A stretch of DNA of 64,000 nt from Actinomycetes bacterium (GCA_021848365.1 JAJZUS010000003.1:51001-115000); one strand, 5' to 3'; shown: positions 8,813 through 17,735, numbered from the stretch's first letter. Notes: generated by a model not told the origin, from the letters alone. Program-made: numbers and translations.

Positions 8813-10470
8813 TGGAGCCGAGCGTACCGAACACGAGTGAGGTGCAGTCGTCCTTCGTCGCGACGCTGGTGGACGAGTGGATTCGCCTCGGGTTGCGCGA
8901 GGTCGTCATCTGCCCCGGTAGCCGATCGACGCCGCTGGCCCTGGGCTTCTCGCGGCGATCCGAAGTTCGTCGGCACGTGCGCCTCGACGAGCGGGGGGCC
9001 GCGTTCTTCGCGCTGGGCCGGGCTCTCGAGAGCGGTTGGCCGGTCGCCGTCGTGGTGACCAGTGGGACCGCCGCCGCCGAGCTGCACGCGGCGGTCGCCG
9101 AAGCCGATCAGGCCGAGGTGCCCCTCCTCATCCTGACGGCCGATCGCCCTCCCGAGCTCCACGGCGTCGGCGCTCCCCAGACGATGCCCCAGGTCGCCCT
9201 GTACGGTCCCGCGGTCCGGCGGCACGAGAATCCCGGCGTCGCGCGCGCCGAGGCCTCCTCGTCGTGGCGACCGCTCGCGGCCCGCGTGTGGCGAGCCGCT
9301 CGGGGCGGGGGACCCGGCGCCCCGGGTCCGGTGCACGTCAACCTGGCCTTCGTCGAACCCCTCGTCGTCGAGTCCGCGGCGTCCGTACCGGGTCGCGCGG
9401 GCGACGCCCCGTGGACCGAGACCGCGGCGGCGACGCGAGCGACGAGCGACGACGCGCGCGTCGCCGGCCGTGTCCTGGCGGTCGTCGGACGCGGTGTCGA
9501 GGCGGAGTGGATCGTCGACGCGCGCGCTCGGGGCTGGGCCGTGATCGGTGACGCCACCGCCCAGGGGACGACTCCCTACTTCGATGCCCTGTTACGGGGC
9601 GACGACGTCGTTAACACCTTGCGTCCGGACGTCGTGGTGCGACTCGGCGGTGCGCCCGCGTCTAAGTGGTTGGGCGTTCGCCTGCGCGAGTGGGACGTGC
9701 CCGTCATCGGTTGGGCGGGCGCCGGAACCGTCAGCGACCCCGACGGCCTGCTCGCCGCTCTCCACCCCGGCTGGCCCGACCTGACGACGGAGCGGGCGAA
9801 CGGCGACTACGCGACGCAGTGGTCCCGTCTCACCCTGCGCGTCGACGAATGGGTTCGGGCCAACGACGGGGGTGCCCTCGTCGAGCCGATCGTCGCCCGA
9901 GCCGTGGTCGACGCCGCATCGCGACACCGGGCCCCCCTGGTCCTCGGCTCCTCGATGCCCGTGCGCGACGTCGAGTGGTGGGCGTCGCCCCGGCGAAGCC
10001 CCACGTACTCCAACCGCGGCGTCAACGGCATCGACGGGGTGGTGTCGACCTTCTGCGGCGTCGCGAGCGCGGGCGCGGGGCTGGGACTGGTGGGCGACCT
10101 CACCGCCCTCCACGACGTGGGCTCGCTGGTCGACGGCCTGTCGGGTTCGGCGACGGGCGTACTGGTCGTCGCCGACAACGGCGGCGGCGGCATCTTCTCC
10201 TTCCTCAGCCAGGCCGAGCGACTCGACGCGACCCGGTTCGAGGAGCTGTTCGGCACGCCGCGCCCGGTCGACCTCGTCGCGGTCGCCGCCGCCTTCGGAC
10301 ACGGGGCGACGAGGGTGCGCTCGCGGACCGAACTCGACGCCGCGCTCGACGGCGCGCTCGCGGGTCCGGGGCTTCACGTGGTCGTGGCCGACGTGCCCTC
10401 GCGCGAGGAGAACGTCCGGGTGCACGACCGCTGGGTCGACGCCGCTCTCGGCGCCGCACGCGACGCATGA
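8812..10470 (+). CDS. menD: SEPHCHC synthase (2-succinyl-5-enolpyruvyl-6-hydroxy-3-cyclohexene-1-carboxylate synthase)
   Basis: A 552-residue thiamine-diphosphate enzyme that condenses isochorismate with 2-oxoglutarate, the first committed menaquinone step. It has the N-terminal ICPGSRSTPLALG, the DERGAAFFALG segment carrying the catalytic Glu, and the C-terminal ThDP/Mg motif ending ADNGGGGIFSFL. The TTG at 8812 is chosen because AAGGAG lies 5 bases upstream and the family N-terminus fits. A GTG at 8842 would shorten it by 10 residues. MenF is not in the window. The stop overlaps ccdA by 4 bases. Confidence 0.95.
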   Translation: MEPSVPNTSEVQSSFVATLVDEWIRLGLREVVICPGSRSTPLALGFSRRSEVRRHVRLDERGAAFFALGRALESGWPVAVVVTSGTAAAELHAAVAEADQAEVPLLILTADRPPELHGVGAPQTMPQVALYGPAVRRHENPGVARAEASSSWRPLAARVWRAARGGGPGAPGPVHVNLAFVEPLVVESAASVPGRAGDAPWTETAAATRATSDDARVAGRVLAVVGRGVEAEWIVDARARGWAVIGDATAQGTTPYFDALLRGDDVVNTLRPDVVVRLGGAPASKWLGVRLREWDVPVIGWAGAGTVSDPDGLLAALHPGWPDLTTERANGDYATQWSRLTLRVDEWVRANDGGALVEPIVARAVVDAASRHRAPLVLGSSMPVRDVEWWASPRRSPTYSNRGVNGIDGVVSTFCGVASAGAGLGLVGDLTALHDVGSLVDGLSGSATGVLVVADNGGGGIFSFLSQAERLDATRFEELFGTPRPVDLVAVAAAFGHGATRVRSRTELDAALDGALAGPGLHVVVADVPSREENVRVHDRWVDAALGAARDA

Positions 10471-11210
10471 TCGCCGCGCTGCCTGGTTCGTTCGTGGCCG
10501 CGATGCCCCTCGCCTTCGCGGCGGGCCTGGTCTCGTTCATCTCACCCTGCGTGCTGCCTCTCCTGCCCGGGTACTTGGCCTTCCTGAGCGGGGCCACGGG
10601 ATCGATCGAGGGTGCGCGGGGCCGGGGCCGTGCCGTCCTGGGAGCCCTGGCCTTCGTCGTTGGCTTCGCCGCCGTCTTCGTCAGCTTCGGCGCCCTGTTC
10701 GGCGGACTCGGGTCGACGCTCCGATCCCATCAGCGAGAGCTGGCGATCGTCTTCGGCGTCATCACGATCGTGCTCGGGCTCTTCTTCGCGGGCTGGTGGC
10801 CGAGGTCGTGGCTCCAGCGGGAACGTCGGGTGCACCGGGTGCCGCGGGCCTCGGTGGTGGGAGCCGCCGCCCTCGGCGTGCTCTTCGCGCTGGGCTGGAC
10901 GCCGTGCATCGGACCCACGCTGTCGGCCATCCTCGGGCTCGCGGCCTCGTCGTCGGGGGCCACCGCCGTGCGGGGCTCGGCCCTCGCCTTCGTCTACTGC
11001 CTCGGCCTGGGCCTCCCCTTCGTGGTCGCCGCCGTCTTCTCGGAGTGGGCCGCGAGCACGTCGGCCTGGCTGCGACGCCACCACCGGGCCGTCGCCCGAG
11101 TCGGGGGAGGGATGCTCGTCGTCATCGGGCTGCTCGAGGTCTCGGGAGCGTGGCAGAGTTTCGTGCTCTGGCTGCAGGTGCACCTCCCCGCGTCGAACGC
11201 CCTGCTCTAA
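10467..11210 (+). CDS. ccdA: Cytochrome c biogenesis / thiol-disulfide interchange protein CcdA
   Basis: A 247-residue six-helix membrane protein of the DsbD/CcdA family. The two redox cysteines stand in the conserved settings SPCVLPLLPGY (Cys28) and GWTPCIGPTLSAIL (Cys147). CcdA passes electrons from cytoplasmic thioredoxin across the membrane to keep apocytochrome c cysteines reduced. The ATG overlaps the menD stop (ATGA), linking quinone and cytochrome maturation in one transcript. The matching ResB/ResC proteins are not in the window. Confidence 0.93.
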   Translation: MIAALPGSFVAAMPLAFAAGLVSFISPCVLPLLPGYLAFLSGATGSIEGARGRGRAVLGALAFVVGFAAVFVSFGALFGGLGSTLRSHQRELAIVFGVITIVLGLFFAGWWPRSWLQRERRVHRVPRASVVGAAALGVLFALGWTPCIGPTLSAILGLAASSSGATAVRGSALAFVYCLGLGLPFVVAAVFSEWAASTSAWLRRHHRAVARVGGGMLVVIGLLEVSGAWQSFVLWLQVHLPASNALL

Positions 11211-11232
11211 CGGGTCGCGTCGGAGCCCTCCG

Positions 11233-11238
11233 TAGACT
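11233..11238 (+). promoter_or_regulatory. -10 hexamer of leaderless promoter for tyrS
   Basis: TAGACT, 6-base spacer, then the ATG at 11245. Confidence 0.65.
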
Positions 11239-11244
11239 GTCGCC

Positions 11245-12528
11245 ATGCGACTGCGCGACGATTGGGCCTTTCGGGGACTCGTTCACCAGGTGACGGACGA
11301 CTCCGTGCTGGACCGGCTCTCGTCGGGAGGCGTTACCGCCTACGTGGGCTTCGATCCGACGGCCTCGTCGCTCCATCTCGGCAGCCTGCTGCAGATCTGC
11401 AACCTGCGTCGGCTCCAGGATGCGGGAAACCGTCCGATCGCCCTCGCCGGAGGTGGTACGGGCCTGGTCGGCGACCCCAGCTTCAAGGACGCGGAACGCC
11501 CCCTGCTCGACGTCGACCAGTTGGCCGCGAACCTCGAGGGCATCGGGCGGCAGTTGGAGCGCTTCCTCGACTTCTCGAGCGACGCCGGTGCGCGTCGCGC
11601 ACTGCTCCTCGACAACGCCAACTGGCTGACGACGATCTCGCTCACCGACTTCCTGCGCGACGTCGGCAAGCACTTCACGGTTAATCAGATGGTCGCCAAG
11701 GAGTCCGTGCGCAGTCGCCTGGATCGTGACGACGTGGGCCTCTCCTTCACCGAGTTCTCCTACATGCTCCTGCAGGCCTACGACTTCCTGCGTCTGCACC
11801 TGGACTACGACTGCTCCCTGCAGCTGGGCGGGTCGGACCAGTGGGGCAACATCACCATGGGCGCAGAGCTCGTGCGCAAGGTCACGGGTGACGCCGTCGC
11901 CGGGCTGACCTCGCCCCTGCTCGTGCGGCCCGACGGCCGCAAGTACGGCAAGTCCGAGGCGGGCAACGAGAGGATCTGGCTGGACGCGGAGCGGACGTCA
12001 CCCTTCGCGTTGTACCAGTTCCTCCTCAACACCGAGGACCAGATGGTGTCGACGCTGCTGCGTTTCTACACGTTCCTCGACCACGAAGAGATCCGGGCGC
12101 TCGACGAGTCCGTGCGCACCGCCCCGAGCGAGCGACGCGCTCAGCGCGCGCTCGCCGACGCGGTCGTGGGCTTCGTCCACGGCACCGAGGCCGCGCGGCA
12201 CGCCGCGCGGGCGGGCGAGGCGCTCTTCAGCGAGGCGATCGTGGATCTCGACGAGCGGACCCTGATGGAGGTCGTGGGAGACGCTCCGTCATCGACCGTG
12301 CCCCGGGGTGACGCTCTCGCCGGCCTCGACCCCGTCGACCTCCTCGTGACGACCGGTCTCGCCACGTCGAAGAGTGAGGCGCGACGCTTTCTCGATCAGG
12401 GCGGTGTGTACCTGAACAACACGCGCGTCGAGCCCGGAACCCTCATCGGTGTCGAGCGGGCGCTGCACGAGCGCTACCTCGTCGTGCGCCGGGGGCGACG
12501 CCAGTTGCACCTCGTGGTCCTGGCGTGA
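11245..12528 (+). CDS. tyrS: Tyrosyl-tRNA synthetase
   Basis: A 427-residue class I synthetase with normal bacterial TyrRS length. YVGFDPTASSLHLGSL contains the HIGH-equivalent (HLGS), and KYGKSEAGN is the KMSKS-equivalent. A C-terminal S4 RNA-binding domain follows from about residue 360 (LLVTTGLATSKSEARRFLDQGG). It charges tRNA-Tyr in the cytoplasm. The start has a leaderless-type -10 box. The stop overlaps the next gene by 4 bases. Confidence 0.97.
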   Translation: MRLRDDWAFRGLVHQVTDDSVLDRLSSGGVTAYVGFDPTASSLHLGSLLQICNLRRLQDAGNRPIALAGGGTGLVGDPSFKDAERPLLDVDQLAANLEGIGRQLERFLDFSSDAGARRALLLDNANWLTTISLTDFLRDVGKHFTVNQMVAKESVRSRLDRDDVGLSFTEFSYMLLQAYDFLRLHLDYDCSLQLGGSDQWGNITMGAELVRKVTGDAVAGLTSPLLVRPDGRKYGKSEAGNERIWLDAERTSPFALYQFLLNTEDQMVSTLLRFYTFLDHEEIRALDESVRTAPSERRAQRALADAVVGFVHGTEAARHAARAGEALFSEAIVDLDERTLMEVVGDAPSSTVPRGDALAGLDPVDLLVTTGLATSKSEARRFLDQGGVYLNNTRVEPGTLIGVERALHERYLVVRRGRRQLHLVVLA

Positions 12529-12953
12529 GGCGACTGCTCGCGCTGGCCCTCGCCGGACTGGGCCTCACGGCGTGCGGCTCCGTCTCGCCCGGGACCGCCT
12601 TGCGGTCGTGGGTCTCCCAGAGTTCGTTCGTCGCGAACACGCGAACGCTGCAGGGTGACGCGAGTCACGCGGCGACCGTGTTGCGGCGGGCGGACTCGAC
12701 GTCCGGGCAGTTGCATCTCGTCTGTGGCGTCCTGCTGTACGACACCGAGGCGGCCAACGCGTCCCTGCCGAGCCCTGACGCCACCACGACCCAATTGCTC
12801 ACGCGCGCCTACACGCTTCTCGGTGCGGGGGCGAACCGCTGCTACCGCGCGGGGACGTCCCCGACGGCGCGCGCGGCAGCGCTCGGCGACCTGGGCTCCG
12901 GCGCGGCGCTGCTCGCCGAGGCGAGCGCGCGGATCGCCAACGCGGGCGGCTGA
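12525..12953 (+). CDS. Putative lipoprotein (142 aa)
   Basis: Starts at GTG within the tyrS stop. The N-terminus MRRLLALALAGLGLTACGS is a lipoprotein signal: Arg pair, hydrophobic core and lipobox LTAC with the lipidated Cys at residue 17. The remainder is Ala/Thr-rich with two more cysteines (in HLVCGVLL and NRCYRAG) and is probably alpha-helical. I do not recognise a family. Coupling to tyrS appears to be for expression rather than function. Confidence 0.8.
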   Translation: MRRLLALALAGLGLTACGSVSPGTALRSWVSQSSFVANTRTLQGDASHAATVLRRADSTSGQLHLVCGVLLYDTEAANASLPSPDATTTQLLTRAYTLLGAGANRCYRAGTSPTARAAALGDLGSGAALLAEASARIANAGG

Positions 12954-12957
12954 GCGT

Positions 12958-13182
12958 TCAGCCCTGTGGGGGTCGCAGGTCGATCTCGAGACGCAGGATC
13001 CCGTCGTCGAGGTGGGCGATGGCGTCGCCGATCATCGCGAAATCCTGGAAATCTACGCGGGCCGCCTCCAGGAACCGCTGTCGCTCGGGGCCCTCGACCG
13101 GGGGCAGTCCCCGTCGGCGCACGGCCTCGGCGCGCTCCTGAAAACGGCGAATCATGTCGTTGGGGTCGAACGTCGCGCTCAC
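12958..13182 (-). CDS. Conserved small actinobacterial protein of unknown function (74 aa)
   Basis: A short soluble protein with FDPNDMIRRFQERAEAVRRRGLPPVEGPER and DFQDFAMIGDA segments. The Arg/Glu-rich N-terminus looks helical and the C-terminus ends in beta-like LRLEIDL. I recall similar uncharacterised proteins in actinobacteria but cannot name a family. The GTG start at 13182 has a leaderless-type TAACAT box. It converges on the lipoprotein gene, with only 4 bases between the stops. Confidence 0.82.
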   Translation of the reverse strand: MSATFDPNDMIRRFQERAEAVRRRGLPPVEGPERQRFLEAARVDFQDFAMIGDAIAHLDDGILRLEIDLRPPQG

Positions 13183-13188
13183 GCTGCG

Positions 13189-13194
13189 ATGTTA
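13189..13194 (-). promoter_or_regulatory. -10 hexamer of leaderless promoter for the 74-aa gene
   Basis: TAACAT on the minus strand, 6 bases before the GTG at 13182. Confidence 0.6.
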
Positions 13195-13303
13195 GGGCTG
13201 TCGGCCGTTTTCCGGGTCCGGATTGGTAACATGGGAGACCGGCGCCGCGGTTCGCGGTGCCAGGTCGCCGCCAGTTATGGCCCGCGACCAGTGAGGAGAC
13301 GAC

Positions 13304-13516
13304 GTGAAAAAGGGCCGCCACCGTCGATTTGTTGAAGCTCGCGAACTGAAGCGTTCGACGGGGCCCCGAGCGACCGCGTGCGCCGAGTGCGGCGCCGCGC
13401 CCGAGGACGTCCACGCGGAGTGGTGCCGAGCGGAAGAGGACCGATTCGACGAGATCCTGGGCCGCCTGCCTCGCCCGTCGGTTGCGGACGACGACCCGCT
13501 GACGGCGGAGAGCTAG
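13304..13516 (+). CDS. Small CxxC-containing protein (70 aa)
   Basis: GTG start with GAGGAGA about 5 bases upstream, a clear ribosome-binding site. The product begins with a basic stretch (KKGRHRRF), followed by CAECGAAPEDVHAEWC, a CxxC...C arrangement that could bind zinc, and an acidic C-terminus. No family recognised. A TAACAT hexamer at 13227-13232 is a possible -10, giving a leader of about 65 bases. It converges on the Cys-rich gene ending at 13513, overlapping it by 4 bases. Confidence 0.75.
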   Translation: MKKGRHRRFVEARELKRSTGPRATACAECGAAPEDVHAEWCRAEEDRFDEILGRLPRPSVADDDPLTAES

Positions 13517-14250
13517 GAGCGGCGACGCACCACGGGGTGGGCGAGCCGAGTCCGTGAGCCCCGAGACGATCGCTCCGTGAGATAGTCCTGCAGCAGGTCG
13601 GCGACCTCGTCGCCGACCATGGCGCGCAGTTCCTCGTCCATCGCGACCGCGACGGTCTGGCGTCCCGTGAAGGCCTCCGGGGCCTCGGTGCACCACCAGT
13701 GGAAGTCGTCCCCTCCGGGTCCCCATCCCCGGCGTCCCCACTCCTCGATCCGGGTGACGACGTGACCCGACTCGAGGACCTCCTCGTCGCGATGGAGGGG
13801 GAGCTGCCAGCAGACCTCGGGCTTCAGTCCCACGTAGCTGCGCCCTTCGTCCATCGCCTTCACGTGGAAGGCGCAGCCCGCACCGCGGGCGAAGTCGGGT
13901 CGGTTGAGGAAGATGCAGGCGTCACCGACGAGGCGCGTCACGATGTCGCCCGAGCGCGTGACGCGGGTGGTGCCCGGGCGCCCCTTACGTCGGTTCTGCC
14001 ACTGGTCGTCGGTGAGCTCGGTGGCCAGTTGCTCGATTCGCCGGCGCTCGTCCTCGCCGGTCAGGTGCGCGCCGTAACTGCAGCAGCCCTCGCCGCGCTC
14101 CGGCGCCGGGGCCGTCAGGACGCCCTGGCAGCCGCGACCGAATATGCAGGTCCAGTGGCTCTCGAGGAAGGTCACGTCGAACATCCAGGTCCGCTGTTCG
14201 TGGGGGTCGTCGAAACTGACCCATTCATGCGCGTCTCGAGGGGAGGTCAC
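13513..14250 (-). CDS. Conserved cysteine-rich protein, possible Fe-S or zinc protein (245 aa)
   Basis: Starts at GTG 14250, supported by TATCGT 6 bases upstream. Conserved-looking segments are WTCIFGRGCQGVL, GEGCCSYGAHL, GDACIFLNRPDF, GAGCAFHVKAM and EVCWQLPLHR. Together these hold about eight cysteines spaced as in metal-binding domains; the arrangement recalls YkgJ-type (CxxC-rich) proteins. I remember very similar uncharacterised proteins in Streptomyces. Its divergent neighbour is the Fe-S scaffold-like gene at 14305, with a 54-base shared promoter region, which hints at a link to Fe-S metabolism (inference). Confidence 0.83.
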   Translation of the reverse strand: MTSPRDAHEWVSFDDPHEQRTWMFDVTFLESHWTCIFGRGCQGVLTAPAPERGEGCCSYGAHLTGEDERRRIEQLATELTDDQWQNRRKGRPGTTRVTRSGDIVTRLVGDACIFLNRPDFARGAGCAFHVKAMDEGRSYVGLKPEVCWQLPLHRDEEVLESGHVVTRIEEWGRRGWGPGGDDFHWWCTEAPEAFTGRQTVAVAMDEELRAMVGDEVADLLQDYLTERSSRGSRTRLAHPVVRRRS

Positions 14251-14256
14251 GCGACG

Positions 14257-14262
14257 ACGATA
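14257..14262 (-). promoter_or_regulatory. -10 hexamer of leaderless promoter for the Cys-rich gene
   Basis: TATCGT on the minus strand, 6 bases before the GTG at 14250. Confidence 0.6.
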
Positions 14263-14292
14263 CTGCGATGCTCGATATCGCAGGCGCGCTCC

Positions 14293-14298
14293 TAAACT
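14293..14298 (+). promoter_or_regulatory. -10 hexamer of leaderless promoter for the NfuA-like gene
   Basis: TAAACT, 6-base spacer, then the GTG at 14305. Confidence 0.65.
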
Positions 14299-14304
14299 GA
14301 CCCC

Positions 14305-14958
14305 GTGTCCACGGTTGAGATGTTCGAAGTCCTGACGCTGACCGACGCCGCTCGCGACGTCGTCCTGGACGCCTTGCGCGCGGAGGATCGCAGCGACGAA
14401 CTCGCCCTCTACGTGGAGGTGACCGGCACGCGAGCCGGGGGCTACACCTACGACCTCTACTTCTCGGAGATCGCTAGCGCCCCCGAAGGAGCCGCCGTGG
14501 GGCGCGACGGCGACGTGACGATCGTGGTGCCCGCACGCTCGATCGATCGCCTGCGGGGCAGCCGGCTGGAGTTCGCCGCCGACGGAGGCGGCGGGCTCGT
14601 CCTGGTCAATCCGAACCTGCCGCCCGTCGCGGAGCTCTACCCGGGCGTCCCGGCGGACATCCTGGCGCTGGGTACCGACGGTCCCCTGGGACGCCGGGCC
14701 GTCGCGGTCCTCGACCAGTCGATCAACCCGTCGATCGCCGCGCACGGCGGCGTGGCGGACCTGGTGGCGCTCGACGAGGACCGCCGGATCGCCTACATCC
14801 TGATGGGTGGCGGGTGCCAGGGTTGCTCACTCAGCCGCATGACGCTCTCCCAGGGGATCGAGAAGGAGTTGCACTCCGCCATCCCCGAGCTCGAGGCGGT
14901 CGTCGACGTCACCGATCACGCCTCTGGCGAGAACCCCTTCTACCACGACGACCACTGA
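14305..14958 (+). CDS. NfuA-like Fe-S cluster carrier (IscA-like plus NifU domain)
   Basis: A 217-residue two-domain protein. The N-terminal half resembles the HesB/IscA fold (TLTDAARDVVLDALRAED, then GGYTYDLYF and DRLRGSRLEFA) but lacks IscA cysteines, as in NfuA. The C-terminal half is a NifU domain with the cluster-binding GGGCQGCSLS (CxxC) and the flanking helix TLSQGIEKELHSAIPEL. NfuA-type proteins bind a [4Fe-4S] cluster between two subunits and pass it to apoproteins. It lies upstream of aroC, but aroC has its own -10 box. Confidence 0.9.
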   Translation: MSTVEMFEVLTLTDAARDVVLDALRAEDRSDELALYVEVTGTRAGGYTYDLYFSEIASAPEGAAVGRDGDVTIVVPARSIDRLRGSRLEFAADGGGGLVLVNPNLPPVAELYPGVPADILALGTDGPLGRRAVAVLDQSINPSIAAHGGVADLVALDEDRRIAYILMGGGCQGCSLSRMTLSQGIEKELHSAIPELEAVVDVTDHASGENPFYHDDH

Positions 14959-14977
14959 GGGGCGGGGCGACGCGCCC

Positions 14978-14983
14978 TAGGAT
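14978..14983 (+). promoter_or_regulatory. -10 hexamer of leaderless promoter for the aro operon
   Basis: TAGGAT, 6-base spacer, then the ATG of aroC at 14990. Confidence 0.65.
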
Positions 14984-14989
14984 GAACCG

Positions 14990-16177
14990 ATGCTGCGCTT
15001 CCTCACCGCGGGAGAGAGTCACGGGCCGTCGCTGACCGTCATCGTCGAAGGACTGCCGTCCGGCCTACCCCTCGTCGAGGAGGACCTCGCCGATCAGCTG
15101 GCCCGGCGCCGACTCGGATTCGGACGAGGACCACGGATGCGCTTCGAGCGTGACGCCCTACGCCTGACGGGGGGCATCCGACACGGTCGGACGCTCGGCT
15201 CGCCCGTCGCCATCGAGATCGTCAACACCGAGTGGGTGAAGTGGGAGGAGGAGATGTCCGCCGCTCCCGGTGAGCCGACGCGACGCCTGACGGCGCCCCG
15301 CCCCGGCCACGCCGACCTGGTCGGGATGCAGAAGTACGGCTTCGACGACGCCCGTGACGTCCTAGAGCGCGCGAGCGCCCGGGAGACGGCCGCGCGCGTG
15401 GTGGTCGGCTCGCTCGCCCGCGCCCTCCTCGGGCAGATCGGGGTGAGCGTCCTGAGCCACGTCGTGCGCATCGGTGACGTCGCCTACGAGGGCCCGCGAC
15501 CCGGCCCCACCGATCAGGGCGTCGTTGACGAGAGCGAGGTTCGCTGCGTCGACTCGGAAACCAGTTCGCGGATGGTGACGGCGATCAAGGCGGCGGCGAA
15601 GGTGGGCGACTCTCTCGGGGGAGTGGCGGAGGTGGTGGCGTACGGCGTGCCCGTCGGACTCGGCAGCTACGTCCACTGGGATCGCAAGCTCGATGGCCTC
15701 CTCGCGGGGGCGTTGATGAGCATTCCGGCGGTGAAGGCGGTGGAGATCGGGGACGGGTGGCGCCAGGCCGAGCAGCGCGGGAGTGAGGCGCACGACGCGA
15801 TCTATCGGGACGACCAGGCGACGACGAGTGGTGGATACGGCCGTCGCTCCGACCACGCGGGGGGCCTGGAGGGCGGCGTCTCGTCCGGCGCGCCGGTCAT
15901 TGTCCGCGTCGCCATGAAGCCGCTCGCCACGCTCAACCGGCCCGTCCTCGAGACCGTCGACGTCGCCTCGGGTGAGAGCACGGTGTCGTTCAAGGAGCGG
16001 ACCGACGTGACGGCGGTGCCCGCCATGGGAGTGGTCGCCGAGTCCATGGTCGCGATCGTCCTCGCGGGCGAGGCCCTACGCAAGTTCGGCGGGGACACGG
16101 TGGCGGAGTTCGTGCGCAACCACGAGGCCTACGTGGCCCACCTGGGCAGCGCGCCGTCCACGGCCCGTCCGCTCTAG
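14990..16177 (+). CDS. aroC: Chorismate synthase
   Basis: A 395-residue enzyme that converts EPSP to chorismate using reduced FMN. Family signatures include LRFLTAGESHGPSL at the N-terminus, RPGHADLVGMQKYGF, and the C-terminal RSDHAGGLEGGVSSG region. It begins a tight aroC-aroK-aroB-aroQ run followed by efp and nusB, the order found in many actinobacteria. Chorismate also feeds the menaquinone genes at 5-10 kb. Confidence 0.98.
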   Translation: MLRFLTAGESHGPSLTVIVEGLPSGLPLVEEDLADQLARRRLGFGRGPRMRFERDALRLTGGIRHGRTLGSPVAIEIVNTEWVKWEEEMSAAPGEPTRRLTAPRPGHADLVGMQKYGFDDARDVLERASARETAARVVVGSLARALLGQIGVSVLSHVVRIGDVAYEGPRPGPTDQGVVDESEVRCVDSETSSRMVTAIKAAAKVGDSLGGVAEVVAYGVPVGLGSYVHWDRKLDGLLAGALMSIPAVKAVEIGDGWRQAEQRGSEAHDAIYRDDQATTSGGYGRRSDHAGGLEGGVSSGAPVIVRVAMKPLATLNRPVLETVDVASGESTVSFKERTDVTAVPAMGVVAESMVAIVLAGEALRKFGGDTVAEFVRNHEAYVAHLGSAPSTARPL

Positions 16178-16179
16178 CC

Positions 16180-16674
16180 GTGGCTCGGGTCGTCCTGATC
16201 GGCCTGCCCGGAACCGGCAAGAGCGCCGTGGCGCGCGCCCTCGGTGCCCACTACGGCGTGGAGTGGGTCGACACCGACGACGAGGTGGCGGCGCACGAAG
16301 GCGCCTCGCCCGGAGACCTCATTCGCACGCGGGGCGAGGGAGCCTTTCGGGATCTGGAGTCCCGTGCCCTGGAGAGTGCCCTGGCACGTGACGTGGTGGT
16401 CGCGACCGGAGGGGGAGTCGTGGAGCGAGTGAGCAATCGTGACGCACTGCGGGCCGCTCCGACGGTGTGGCTCGACGCCCCCGACGAGATTCTCCTCGCT
16501 CGAGTCGGAGAGGGGGACCGCCCCCTCCTCGGCGACGATCCCGTGCGAGCTCTCGCCGAACTGCGCCAGCGCCGTCGCGGTTGGTACGAAGAGGTGGCTC
16601 GAGTCCGCGTCGCGGCGACCGGGACGCTCGACGAGGTGGTGGCCGCGGTCGTCGATGGGATGATGTCGTCGTGA
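16180..16674 (+). CDS. aroK: Shikimate kinase
   Basis: A 164-residue P-loop kinase phosphorylating shikimate at the 3-position. The Walker A is GLPGTGKSAVA. DTDDEV holds the shikimate-binding Asp pair, FRDLESRAL the substrate-binding Arg, and VVATGGGVV the GGG motif. DRPLLGDD forms the lid. GTG start 2 bases after the aroC stop, and a GTGA overlap with aroB. Confidence 0.96.
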   Translation: MARVVLIGLPGTGKSAVARALGAHYGVEWVDTDDEVAAHEGASPGDLIRTRGEGAFRDLESRALESALARDVVVATGGGVVERVSNRDALRAAPTVWLDAPDEILLARVGEGDRPLLGDDPVRALAELRQRRRGWYEEVARVRVAATGTLDEVVAAVVDGMMSS

Positions 16675-17714
16675 GGGTGCGCGTCGACCTCGATCGTCGT
16701 GGCTACGACGTCGTCGTCGCGGAGGGAGCACGTCACGAGCTGGCGGTGGCCGTCGCGGCGACCGGGGCGCGACGAGCCGCGATCGTGACGACGCCGGCCA
16801 TCGTGGCGCAACCCTGGTTCGACGTGGATCCCGGCGTCGCGTACGAACTCGTCATGGTGCCCGACGGGGAGGCGGCCAAGTCGCTGACCGTCGTCGAGCG
16901 CGTGGCCGAGAGCCTCGCCCGAATGGAGCTCTCGCGACGTGACGTGGTCGTGAGCGTCGGCGGAGGGGCGACGACCGACCTCGGAGGGTTCGTGGCCGCC
17001 GTCTACGCGCGCGGGGTCGCGGTCATTCACGTCCCCACGAGCCTCGTCGCCCAGGTCGACGCGGCGATCGGGGGGAAGACCGGGGTCGACCTGGCGGCCG
17101 GCAAGAACCTCGTGGGGGCCTTTCATCAGCCCTCGACCGTGCTCTGCGACACCGAGACCCTCTCGACGCTCCCGCTTCGGGAGTGGCGTAGCGGGTGGGG
17201 CGAGGTGGCGAAGTGCTGGCTCCTCCAGGGGGGGCGCGCCGACGCGCTGGGCGGGGCGACGATCGAGGAGCGAACCCTGAGCGCCGTGCGGCTGAAGGCG
17301 GACCTCGTCGCGCGTGACGAGCGCGAGGGTGGACCGCGGGCGCTCCTCAACTACGGCCACACCCTCGGCCACGCTCTGGAGGCGGCGGCCCTGGCGCGTG
17401 ATCCCGACGAATTGCGCCACGGCGAAGCCGTCGCGATCGGGCTCGGCTTCGCGGCGCGGCTGGCCCGGACCGTGGGGCGTGTCGGCGACGACGTCGTCGA
17501 CGAGACCGTGGCCGTGCTGAGGGAGTTGGACCTGCCGACGGCCGTTCCGGCGGGGATGGCGGTGGACGAGCTCCTCGCCTTCATGGCACGGGACAAGAAG
17601 GCGACCCACGACCTCACGTTCGTGCTCCCGGGGGCGAGCGGCTTCGAGGTCGTGCACGACGTTCCCGCGGAGGCGGTGACCGTCACCCTCAACGAGATGA
17701 TGGTTGGACGGTAG
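16671..17714 (+). CDS. aroB: 3-Dehydroquinate synthase
   Basis: A 347-residue NAD- and metal-dependent enzyme that cyclises DAHP to 3-dehydroquinate. It shows SVGGGATTDLGGFVAA, the VPTSLVAQVDAAIGGKTGVD nucleotide and phosphate loop, NLVGAFHQP, and metal ligands in RALLNYGHTLGHALE. The frame is open upstream to 16467, but the true start is the GTG at 16671, overlapping the aroK stop as GTGA. Confidence 0.97.
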   Translation: MRVRVDLDRRGYDVVVAEGARHELAVAVAATGARRAAIVTTPAIVAQPWFDVDPGVAYELVMVPDGEAAKSLTVVERVAESLARMELSRRDVVVSVGGGATTDLGGFVAAVYARGVAVIHVPTSLVAQVDAAIGGKTGVDLAAGKNLVGAFHQPSTVLCDTETLSTLPLREWRSGWGEVAKCWLLQGGRADALGGATIEERTLSAVRLKADLVARDEREGGPRALLNYGHTLGHALEAAALARDPDELRHGEAVAIGLGFAARLARTVGRVGDDVVDETVAVLRELDLPTAVPAGMAVDELLAFMARDKKATHDLTFVLPGASGFEVVHDVPAEAVTVTLNEMMVGR

Positions 17715-17735
17715 CGTGAGATTGGAGGAGGACCG

